This document shows, piece after piece, positions 7,003 through 13,914 of a stretch of DNA of 15,303 nucleotides (position 1 is the stretch's first letter; the number at the start of each line of letters is the position of its first letter). The position numbers and the translations under genes were made by a program. The stretch lies in contig SHZL01000030.1 in assembly GCA_009692275.1 (NCBI GenBank), forward strand, positions 1-15,303. The letters run 5' to 3'. Under the pieces are notes generated by a model. That model saw only the letters and a list, made by a program, of their open reading frames with translations. It was not told the origin of the DNA and searched no databases. The stretch is from Lysobacterales bacterium (lineage in GTDB: Bacteria; Pseudomonadota; Gammaproteobacteria; Xanthomonadales; SZUA-36).

Positions 7003-8286
7003 ATGAAACCATCAGTAACCGCTATATCCAGAAGCAGCCTGCTCGCAGTGCTATTGACCCTCACATCCAGCGCCCTACAAGCTGATGGCACGACCGTCAT
7101 CAAGGCCAAAGCCTGGCTCGACGTGGCTGCAGGCAAATGGATAACCCCGGCCAACATCGTGATAGACAAGGGAATGATCTCCGCAATCAACCCGGCTGAC
7201 CTGCCCGCGGGCGCGACCGTCATCGAACTCCCCAACCTGATGGTCCTGCCCGGGTTGATCGACGTTCACACTCACCTGTCGATAGAAATTGTGCCGGGCT
7301 GGGAATATGAACCCGTAACCTGGACTATCGGCGAACTCGCCTTGCGCTCCGGGAAAAATGCCGAACGCACCCTTATGGCGGGCTTTACCACGGTGCGTGA
7401 ACTGGGTGCCTTTGGATTCGTTGATGTGGCTACCATGAAAGCGATTGACCGCGGCGATGTCATTGGCCCGCACATCATTCCTGCCGGCCACGCCCTGGGC
7501 ATCACGGGTGGTCATTGCGACATCACCGGTTTTGCGCCGGGCATTGGTGAAGGTGACTATCGCAGCGGCGTTGCTGACGGGGTGGACGAGGTGGTCAAAG
7601 CCGTGCGCTACCAGATCAAGCACGGCGCCAAGGCCATCAAGGTTTGCGCCACGGCCGGGGTGCTGTCGTTTGAAGGGCCGGTCGGTGCGCAGCAGTATTC
7701 ATTTGAAGAACTCAAGGCGGCAGCGGATGAAACCCACCGCCATGGCTTGAAGATCGCCGCCCATGCACACGGCACCGAGGGCATCATTGCAGCCTCGCAG
7801 GCAGGAATCGATTTTATTGAACACGACAGCATCATGACCGAAGAAGCTGCAAACATTATCAAGAAAAACGGCACCTGGGTGACACCCAACCTGTACTTGA
7901 ATGAAGCCATAGACCTGGACTCGCTGCCGCCTGTGATTCGAGCCAAGTTAGAATCCTTGCAGCCCCTTTTGCTGGAGAGTTTTCAGCGTGACATGGCTAT
8001 GAATCTGAAAATCGCCAACGGTTCTGATGCCGGCGTGTATCCGCACGGGCAGAATGCGCACGAACTAACAGCCCGCGTCAGCCACGGCATGGCGCCGCTG
8101 GCAGCCATCCGCAGCGCCACCATGGATTCCGCCGAAGCGCTGGGAACGCCAGATCGCGGCCAGGTGAAAGTGGGCCTCATGGCGGATCTGATTGCGGTGT
8201 CCGGCGATCCGCTGGAAAACATCAGCGTGCTGCAGGATGTGCCCTTTGTAATGAAACAGGGCGTAGTCTATAAGCAGGCTGAATGA
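7003..8286 (+). CDS. Exported metal-dependent amidohydrolase (dipeptidase-like)
   Basis: A 427-residue member of the amidohydrolase superfamily. Metal ligands are visible: His89 and His91 in LPGLIDVHTHLS, a probable carbamylated Lys213 in AIKVCATAG, His254 and His256 in AAHAHGTEG with His274 in IEHDS, and Asp342 in NGSDAGVYPHG. This pattern fits the binuclear imidazolonepropionase-like group that includes Xaa-Pro-type and Xaa-Arg/Lys dipeptidases; exact substrate is unknown. Residues 1-27 (MKPSVTAISRSSLLAVLLTL then TSSALQA) are a Sec signal peptide, so it acts in the periplasm or outside. I chose ATG 7003 because AAGGA (6990-6994) stands eight bases ahead and the signal peptide begins there; the same frame is open upstream to 6868 but that would bury the signal. 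It is 25 bp before the lipoprotein gene, probably one transcript. Confidence 0.9.
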   Translation: MKPSVTAISRSSLLAVLLTLTSSALQADGTTVIKAKAWLDVAAGKWITPANIVIDKGMISAINPADLPAGATVIELPNLMVLPGLIDVHTHLSIEIVPGWEYEPVTWTIGELALRSGKNAERTLMAGFTTVRELGAFGFVDVATMKAIDRGDVIGPHIIPAGHALGITGGHCDITGFAPGIGEGDYRSGVADGVDEVVKAVRYQIKHGAKAIKVCATAGVLSFEGPVGAQQYSFEELKAAADETHRHGLKIAAHAHGTEGIIAASQAGIDFIEHDSIMTEEAANIIKKNGTWVTPNLYLNEAIDLDSLPPVIRAKLESLQPLLLESFQRDMAMNLKIANGSDAGVYPHGQNAHELTARVSHGMAPLAAIRSATMDSAEALGTPDRGQVKVGLMADLIAVSGDPLENISVLQDVPFVMKQGVVYKQAE

Positions 8287-8311
8287 GTACCGTGAAAGTC
8301 GGGAGCGTGGC

Positions 8312-9013
8312 ATGAACACTTTGGGAAATACTGCGAGATTTGCCTTACTGCGCATGGCCCTGCCGCTGGCCCTGTTGCTGATCTCACTGGTGCTGGGCGG
8401 CTGTAATGCGGTGTTGGTGGAACAGCCCATGGGGGATGTGGTGGTCAAGCTTGACCCTGCCATCTGGCAGGGAACCTGGGTCAATGATGAAGTGGTGATA
8501 CTGACTACGATACTGGATAGTGAAAAAGGCTTGCTGCAAGCCGCCTGGGTTGAACGCGGGGCTGAAGGTGAGGGAGCACACTTTGAGTCTGTAACCGGTA
8601 CGGTGCGGCAAACCGGAGAAATGATTTTCCTCAGCATGGAAAAAGAGTCAGCGGAAGAGTTGGGCGCAACAGCAGCACCCGTTACTGAAATACCAGCGAC
8701 CGATGCGCGGGCCACGGATGCACCGGCAATGGCCGCGGCGGCAACCCCGGCGCTGGTTACAGATGTTGCGGTTCCGCCGGAATATACCTGGACAAGAATT
8801 GATAATAATGGCAAGCGCATCATCCTGTGGTTGCCGGATGTCGAACACTTCCAACAGGCAGTGCAGGATGGACGCCTGCCCGGTACCGTCCGGGAAGATG
8901 AGGATGTCATGCTGGCTCCGCTTGCGCCAGCCCAACTCGATTTAATCAATTCCCCTGCAGGAAATCTGCTCAGCTGGTCTGAGCCCCAGGTTTTTGTCCG
9001 CATAGGCAATTGA
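8312..9013 (+). CDS. Predicted outer-membrane lipoprotein, function unknown
   Basis: A 233-residue protein whose N-terminus is a lipoprotein signal: hydrophobic ALPLALLLISLVLGGC with lipobox LGGC, lipidated Cys31, and Asn at +2, which favours outer-membrane sorting. I do not recognise the mature domain. It has a first part (about 32-112) with WQGTWVNDEVVILTTI, an Ala/Thr/Pro-rich low-complexity linker (about 118-152, containing ATDARATDAPAMAAAATP), and a C-terminal part (155-233) with YTWTRIDNNGKRIILWLPD. The ribosome site GGGAG (8301-8305) is six bases ahead of the ATG. It lies between an exported amidohydrolase and a DUF3025 gene that begins at the base after its stop, so co-expression is likely. 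ATG at codon 15 would still leave a complete lipoprotein signal. Confidence 0.85.
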   Translation: MNTLGNTARFALLRMALPLALLLISLVLGGCNAVLVEQPMGDVVVKLDPAIWQGTWVNDEVVILTTILDSEKGLLQAAWVERGAEGEGAHFESVTGTVRQTGEMIFLSMEKESAEELGATAAPVTEIPATDARATDAPAMAAAATPALVTDVAVPPEYTWTRIDNNGKRIILWLPDVEHFQQAVQDGRLPGTVREDEDVMLAPLAPAQLDLINSPAGNLLSWSEPQVFVRIGN

Positions 9014-9850
9014 TTGGACATTTCCCGCCCTTATTGGGCTGACTATCGCGGGCTCTTGCAACATCTGCGGCAGGCTGCGCCTGCCACGGGTGAACTGCCC
9101 GGCCCACAGCAAGTCCAGTCACTGTTACCACCACACGCGGTAAACCAGCGCGGCCTGCCCATACGCTTCCGGCCCAGCGCCCTGCTGCCCGGCGCTGCCT
9201 ACGAGCAGCATATTTTTCAAACCGGCGAAGTGAGCACACGATCAAACAATTGGCATGACCTGTTCAATGCGCTGGTCTGGTGCCGGTTTACGCGGCTCAA
9301 ATCCGCCATGAACGCTGCGCATTTTGTGCAGCTCGGTTCGCGGCATAAACCCGACCGGGGACCGCAGCGCGATGCCCTGACCCTGTTCGATGAAAGCGGT
9401 GTGATTGTCGCGAGTACCCGCAGGGGTTTTCTCAACGCTCTTGCAGCGCGAGAGTGGAACGAAGTGTTTGTTCAGCAAAAATCAGTGTGGAACGAGGAGG
9501 TACTGGTCTTCGTCTGCGGCCACGCCCTGCTGGAGAAATTCCTCACACCGTACAAAGCATTGACCGCGCATGCACTGCTACTGCACATCAATGATGGATT
9601 GGCCAGCCTGCCGCGCGAAGAGGTGTTGCAAAACGTGGATCGCAGCCTGGCCCAACCCTTGCTTGAAAGCAGGATAGTTGCATCGACCGCGAGCCTGTCG
9701 CCACTCCCCTTGATGGGCATTCCGGGCTGGTGGCCGCAGTCCGGGCAGGACGCTGACTTTTATGCAGACCGGCGGGTTTTTCGCCCTTCTGCTGCAACCC
9801 AAGGGACGGCGGCCGTGCTTGAGTTTGCCGACTACCAGGCCAGGCCGTAA
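9014..9850 (+). CDS. DUF3025 family protein
   Basis: A 278-residue probably cytoplasmic protein without signal peptide or membrane segment. I recognise the DUF3025 family from NNWHDLFNALVWCRF (78-92), GPQRDALTLFDESGVIVAS (116-134) and VCGHALLEKFLTPYKALTAH further on. The family is proteobacterial and has no known reaction; the sequence gives no catalytic motif that I can interpret. The best start is TTG 9014, the codon right after the TGA of the lipoprotein gene, with only a weak AGG upstream; the first ATG in frame is about 98 codons in and would remove the conserved core. A TTG start touching the previous stop points to translational coupling. Its last 19 bp overlap the 3' end of the opposing GGT-like gene. 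Confidence 0.8.
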   Translation: MDISRPYWADYRGLLQHLRQAAPATGELPGPQQVQSLLPPHAVNQRGLPIRFRPSALLPGAAYEQHIFQTGEVSTRSNNWHDLFNALVWCRFTRLKSAMNAAHFVQLGSRHKPDRGPQRDALTLFDESGVIVASTRRGFLNALAAREWNEVFVQQKSVWNEEVLVFVCGHALLEKFLTPYKALTAHALLLHINDGLASLPREEVLQNVDRSLAQPLLESRIVASTASLSPLPLMGIPGWWPQSGQDADFYADRRVFRPSAATQGTAAVLEFADYQARP

Positions 9851-11745
9851 TCCTCGCCCTCCTCACTGGCGCCACCCCAGAAACTGCCATTTATCCGGTC
9901 AATCCAGATCGCGGTGATGGGGCTGGCGGTGCGCTCAACCGTTTCTACCGTGTATCCCATCCGGCCCAATTCAGCGCGCACCCATTCGGGCACTTTATAG
10001 GTCAACTCCAGACGACCGGGCTCTGACTGGTGGTCACCGAACGAGCTCTGCATCTGGTAGCTGAGGAAGTTGTGGGCCTCCACCGCCTGTTGCACGTTCA
10101 TGCCGAACTCAACCACGTTGAGAAAAAACTGCAACAGGTTCTGGTCCTGCGCATCGCCACCCTGCACTGAAAACGCCAGCAGGGGTTTGCCATCCTGCAG
10201 TGCCATGCTCGGCGTGAGCGTGACGCGCGGTTGTTGCCCGGGGTGCACCACGTTGAACGGGTTGAGTGCCTCATCCAGCACGAAGGCCTGCATGCGCTGG
10301 CTGAGGCCGATGCCGGTAGTACCCGCAATGAAAGCCGGCACCCAGCCGCCACTGGGGGTGACCGAAACCACCCAGCCTTCCTCATCGGCGGCCTGGATCG
10401 AAGTAGTGCCGGCAAGAAAGGCTTCGTCGTGCGTCATCAAGTTCACCTGCTGCAAACCAGCCGTGCCAACAACCTCGGTCTTGGGTGGAATCGGGTTCCA
10501 TTTTTTCAGCAACTCCAGGTAGGGGTTTTTATCGTCCTGGAAGGGATAGGGGTCGCCTGGCCTGACCGTCGCGTCATTGCGTTCCATGTTGATCTGGCTG
10601 CGGCGCTGCCCGGCATAGTTCTTGGACAGTAGACCCTTGATGGGTTCTACCGGCGGAACACGGGGATCACCGTAGTAGAAATCGCGGTCGGCAAATGCGA
10701 GGTTCATGACCTGGTACAGCGTGTGAATGTAGCGTGCACTGTTATAGCCCATGCTTTTCACATCAATGTCTTCAAGCAGATTCAGGGCCTGCAGCATTAC
10801 CGGCCCCTGCGTCCAGCTGGTCAACTTGAACACTTCAATGCCTTTGTAATTGGTGCTCACGGGTTCCTCGATGTGTACCTGCCAGTTCGCCAAATCCTCC
10901 AGCGTAATCAGGCCACCCGATTCGCGGGAACTGCGCACGATCTCCGCGGCAATGTCACCACGATAGAAGCGGCCGTAGGCGGCCATGATCGCTTCTTTGC
11001 GGCTCTTGCCAGCAGCCAGGGCCGTGGCTTCGGCATCGACCAGCTTTTGCAGCGTGGCCAGCAGGTCGGGTTGTCGGAAAATCTCACCGGCCACGGGGGC
11101 AGCGCGTTGTTCGGGTTGGTCGGCCTGTAAATGAGGGAGAAACACCTTGCTGGAATGGGGCCACTGCTCAAGAATTTTCCGGTTGTCCTCGATGTTATCG
11201 GCTTGTGATTGTTCAATAGCGTAGCCCTCGGCCATCTGCATGGCCGGTGCCAGCACGTCGGCCAGGCTCAGCCTGCCCCACTCGGCCAGCATCACCATCA
11301 GCCCGCCGGGCGTACCCGGGGTTACGGCCGCGAGTGGCCCGAATTCCGGTGGATAGGCCATACCCTTGTCACGGAAGAATTGAACGGTGGCTCCGGTCGG
11401 AGCTACTCCGAGCGCATTGAGTCCCTTCACTTCGCCAGTGTGAGGATTGTAGATCAATGCCTGGGTTTCACCGCCCCAGCCCAGCGTATCCCACATAGTG
11501 GAAGTCGCCGCCAGCATGGCGCAGGCCGCATCCACCGCGTTCCCTCCGCGGGTGAACGTCATTCCGCCCGCAGTCGCCGCCAGCGGCTTGCCGGTAACGG
11601 CTACCCAGTGCTTGCCGTGCAGTACCGGTTTGTAGGTTTTTTGCGCTTGAGCAGTGCTGATAAGGCAAAACAGGGTGACAATACTGCACACCACCAGCAA
11701 AGCCAAAACAGGGCGTGGTCGAATGCAACGTTGCTGCAGCAGCAT
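9832..11745 (-). CDS. Exported gamma-glutamyltransferase-like protein
   Basis: A 637-residue Ntn-hydrolase of the gamma-glutamyltransferase family, made as a precursor that normally self-cleaves before a Thr. Residues 1-34 from ATG 11745 form a signal peptide ending AQA, so it is periplasmic or secreted. Family stretches: ATAGGMTFTRGGNAVDAACA near the N-terminus, AAVTPGTPGGL, TSWTQGPVMLQALNLLE, MNLAFADRDFYYGDP, then AGTTSIQAADEEGWVVSVTP with the candidate nucleophile Thr447, and QPRVTLTPSMAL and QGGDAQDQN. Differences from E. coli GGT: the usual Thr-Thr-His reads Thr-Thr-Ser, and the substrate-binding Arg of FREMAP has no counterpart in LNALGVAP. It may be a GGT-like acylase or hydrolase rather than a true glutathione enzyme. 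The frame is open 24 codons further upstream, but the signal peptide and GGAG twelve bases ahead favour 11745. Confidence 0.88.
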   Translation of the reverse strand: MLLQQRCIRPRPVLALLVVCSIVTLFCLISTAQAQKTYKPVLHGKHWVAVTGKPLAATAGGMTFTRGGNAVDAACAMLAATSTMWDTLGWGGETQALIYNPHTGEVKGLNALGVAPTGATVQFFRDKGMAYPPEFGPLAAVTPGTPGGLMVMLAEWGRLSLADVLAPAMQMAEGYAIEQSQADNIEDNRKILEQWPHSSKVFLPHLQADQPEQRAAPVAGEIFRQPDLLATLQKLVDAEATALAAGKSRKEAIMAAYGRFYRGDIAAEIVRSSRESGGLITLEDLANWQVHIEEPVSTNYKGIEVFKLTSWTQGPVMLQALNLLEDIDVKSMGYNSARYIHTLYQVMNLAFADRDFYYGDPRVPPVEPIKGLLSKNYAGQRRSQINMERNDATVRPGDPYPFQDDKNPYLELLKKWNPIPPKTEVVGTAGLQQVNLMTHDEAFLAGTTSIQAADEEGWVVSVTPSGGWVPAFIAGTTGIGLSQRMQAFVLDEALNPFNVVHPGQQPRVTLTPSMALQDGKPLLAFSVQGGDAQDQNLLQFFLNVVEFGMNVQQAVEAHNFLSYQMQSSFGDHQSEPGRLELTYKVPEWVRAELGRMGYTVETVERTASPITAIWIDRINGSFWGGASEEGEDYGLAW

Positions 11746-11790
11746 GGTGATTACTGACTCCGTGGTTTCCGTTAAACTAGCAATTTGTGC

Positions 11791-11798
11791 GGAGTATA
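11791..11798. promoter_or_regulatory. Ribosome site of the moxR gene overlapping a minus-strand -10-like box
   Basis: On the plus strand GGAG (11791-11794) is seven bases before TTG 11802 and decides that start over GTG 11787, which would place the ribosome site inside the gene. On the minus strand TATACT (11798-11793) matches the -10 consensus at 5 of 6 positions, without a recognisable -35. If used, transcription of the GGT-like gene would begin around 11787. The whole divergent gap is only 56 bp. Confidence 0.45.
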
Positions 11799-11801
11799 CC
11801 C

Positions 11802-12683
11802 TTGTCCGATACATCACGACCGGATCAACACCCCGTTACGCGGTTCACCGGAACCGATCGCTACATCGCCACGGAAGACCTGAGCACTGCAGTCAATGCA
11901 GCCGTCACCCTCGGCCGCCCCATCCTGATCAAGGGCGAACCCGGCACGGGTAAAACCCAGCTGGCCGAGGAAATCGCCCGCAGCCTGGAACGTCCTTTGC
12001 TGCAGTGGCATATCAAGTCCACCACCAAGGCGCAGCAGGGCCTGTACGAGTACGACGCGGTGGCCAGGCTGCGTGATTCACAACTGGGCGATGTGCGCGT
12101 ACACGACATCGGCAACTACATCATCAAGGGGCCGATGTGGGAGGCGTTTGAACAGGACCAGCAGCCGGTGCTGCTGATTGATGAGATCGACAAGGCAGAC
12201 ATCGAGTTTCCCAACGACCTGCTGCGCGAACTCGACCGCATGGAATTTTACGTGTACGAAACCCACCAGACCATCGTGGCCCGCCATAGACCCATCATCG
12301 TGATCACCAGCAACAATGAAAAGGAATTGCCGGACGCTTTCCTGCGCCGTTGCTTTTTCCATTACATTCGCTTCCCCGATGCGGCCACCATGACGGCAAT
12401 CGTGGATGTGCATTACCCTGGCCTGAAGCAGGAGCTGCTCAAGGCGGCGCTGGAAACATTCTACCGCTTGCGCGAAGTGCCGGGCCTGAAGAAAAAGCCG
12501 TCCACCTCCGAACTGCTCGACTGGTTGAAACTGCTGCTGGCCGAGGATATTGCGCCCGAGACCTTGCGCAGCGATGACCGCCGCACGGTGTTGCCCCCCA
12601 TGCACGGGGCCCTGCTCAAGAACGAACAGGACATCCACCTGTTTGAACGCCTGATTTTCCTGCATCAGCGCGAGGGTCGATGA
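11802..12683 (+). CDS. MoxR-type AAA+ ATPase
   Basis: A 293-residue cytoplasmic AAA+ ATPase of the MoxR branch. Walker A is GEPGTGKT (45-52), Walker B VLLIDEIDKAD (123-133), and ITSNNEKELPDAFLRRCFF carries sensor 1 and the arginine-finger region. GLYEYDAVARLRDSQ (about 80-94) and DIEFPNDLLRELDRMEFYV are typical of the subgroup that pairs with CoxE-like VWA proteins, the gene of which follows 27 bp later. Such pairs act as chaperones that mature or insert metals into client complexes, as in the CoxD-CoxE pair of carbon monoxide dehydrogenase; no client is encoded here, so the role is open. The start is TTG 11802, chosen for its GGAG ribosome site, and the family core begins soon after (RFTGTDRYIATEDL). 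Confidence 0.92.
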   Translation: MSDTSRPDQHPVTRFTGTDRYIATEDLSTAVNAAVTLGRPILIKGEPGTGKTQLAEEIARSLERPLLQWHIKSTTKAQQGLYEYDAVARLRDSQLGDVRVHDIGNYIIKGPMWEAFEQDQQPVLLIDEIDKADIEFPNDLLRELDRMEFYVYETHQTIVARHRPIIVITSNNEKELPDAFLRRCFFHYIRFPDAATMTAIVDVHYPGLKQELLKAALETFYRLREVPGLKKKPSTSELLDWLKLLLAEDIAPETLRSDDRRTVLPPMHGALLKNEQDIHLFERLIFLHQREGR

Positions 12684-12710
12684 CCCAGTGCTCGTTGAGT
12701 TTCCTGCACC

Positions 12711-13880
12711 ATGCTAATCGAATTTTTTTATCAATTACGTAAAGGCGGCCTTAAAGTCTCGTTGACTGAATTCCTCACCCTGCTCGAAGCGCTCAAGCAG
12801 GGCCTGGCGCAGTTCAGCATTGACGAGTTCTATTACCTCGCCCGCGCCTGCCTGGTCAAGGATGAAGCGCTGTACGACCGTTTCGACCGTGTGTTTGCGG
12901 CGCATTTTAAAGGCATAGAGCAAGTGTTTGGCCCGCCGGGCGCGGCCATCCCCGACGACTGGCTGCGCCAGCAGTTCGAGCGCATTTTCAGCGATGAAGA
13001 AAAGGCGCTGATGCAGGCCATGAACTGGGACGAGCTGATGGACACCTTGCGCAAGCGCCTGGAGGAACAGAAAGAAGAACACCACGGCGGTAACAAGTGG
13101 ATCGGCACGGGCGGCACTTCGCCCTTCGGACAGGGCGGTTACAACCCGGCCGGCGTGCGCATCGGCTCCAGGGGCGGACAACGCTCGGCCGTGAAGGTGT
13201 GGGACCAGCGCGAGTACCGGAATTTTGATGACAGTGTCGAGCTCGGCACGCGCAACCTGAAAGTTGCACTGCGCCGTTTGCGCCGTTTTGCCCGGCAGGG
13301 CGCAGCCGATGAGCTGGACCTTCCCGGCACCATTGATTCCACCGCGCGCAACGCCGGTTACCTCGAAATCAAGATGGTCCCGGAGCGGCACAATGCCACC
13401 AAGGTACTGTTGTTCCTGGATGTGGGTGGTTCCATGGATGACCACGTGCGCGCCTGCGAGGAGTTATTCTCGGCGGCCAAGAGCGAGTTCAAGCACCTGG
13501 AGCATTTCTACTTCCACAACTGTGTGTACGAGGGTGTGTGGAAAGACAACCGGCGGCGGCACACCGAAAAGACTCCGCTTATGGACGTGCTGCACAAGTA
13601 CCCCGCTGATTACAAGCTGATCCTGGCGGGTGATGCCACCATGAGCCCCTACGAAATCACCTATGCCGGCGGCAGCGTCGAGCATTTCAACGAGGAAACG
13701 GGCGCAACGTGGATGCAGCGCCTGCTGGCCACCTACCCCAAGGCCATCTGGCTCAACCCCGAGCCCGAACAGCGCTGGACCCACACACCCTCCATTCGCA
13801 TCCTGTCCGAACTGATGGAGCAGCGCATGTTTCCGTTAACACTGGGGGGGTTGGAGAGGGGGATGCGGGAGTTGTCCTGA
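12711..13880 (+). CDS. CoxE-like VWA domain protein, partner of the MoxR ATPase
   Basis: A 389-residue cytoplasmic protein. The N-terminal half is helical and charged, with a Gly-rich hinge at about 126-156 (GGNKWIGTGGTSPFGQGGYN). The VWA domain starts near 230: KVLLFLDVGGSMDDHVRACE holds the metal-ion site, here Asp237-x-Gly-x-Ser241 rather than the usual Asp-x-Ser-x-Ser, and ILAGDATMSPYEI (304-316) is the second loop. I recall DVGGSMD as usual in this MoxR-linked subgroup, so the site may still bind metal, but that is from memory. It follows the MoxR gene by 27 bp with only a weak ribosome site, consistent with one operon. A run of seven G (13844-13850) lies near the 3' end and encodes LGG. 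There is no signal peptide. It converges on the sulfatase-like gene 34 bp away; no terminator is visible between them. Confidence 0.9.
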   Translation: MLIEFFYQLRKGGLKVSLTEFLTLLEALKQGLAQFSIDEFYYLARACLVKDEALYDRFDRVFAAHFKGIEQVFGPPGAAIPDDWLRQQFERIFSDEEKALMQAMNWDELMDTLRKRLEEQKEEHHGGNKWIGTGGTSPFGQGGYNPAGVRIGSRGGQRSAVKVWDQREYRNFDDSVELGTRNLKVALRRLRRFARQGAADELDLPGTIDSTARNAGYLEIKMVPERHNATKVLLFLDVGGSMDDHVRACEELFSAAKSEFKHLEHFYFHNCVYEGVWKDNRRRHTEKTPLMDVLHKYPADYKLILAGDATMSPYEITYAGGSVEHFNEETGATWMQRLLATYPKAIWLNPEPEQRWTHTPSIRILSELMEQRMFPLTLGGLERGMRELS

Positions 13881-13914
13881 AGCAGCGCCCGAATTAAGCA
13901 GGCCGGTTCAAGGT

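Noticed and set aside
11746..11817. Earlier in-frame start for the GGT-like gene
   Set aside because: It would bury the signal peptide and run into the moxR coding region on the other strand.
12735..13445. Minus-strand frame of 236 codons opposite the VWA gene
   Set aside because: The translation lacks domain features and the plus strand carries a clear VWA protein over the same bases.
13844..13850. Run of seven G near the end of the VWA gene as a phase-variation tract
   Set aside because: It is short and encodes the ordinary LGG of the C-terminus; a slip would change only the last few residues. One genome cannot show variability.
13881..13914. Possible bidirectional terminator between the convergent VWA and sulfatase-like genes
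   Set aside because: I find no stem of useful length followed by a T run on either strand in these 34 bp.
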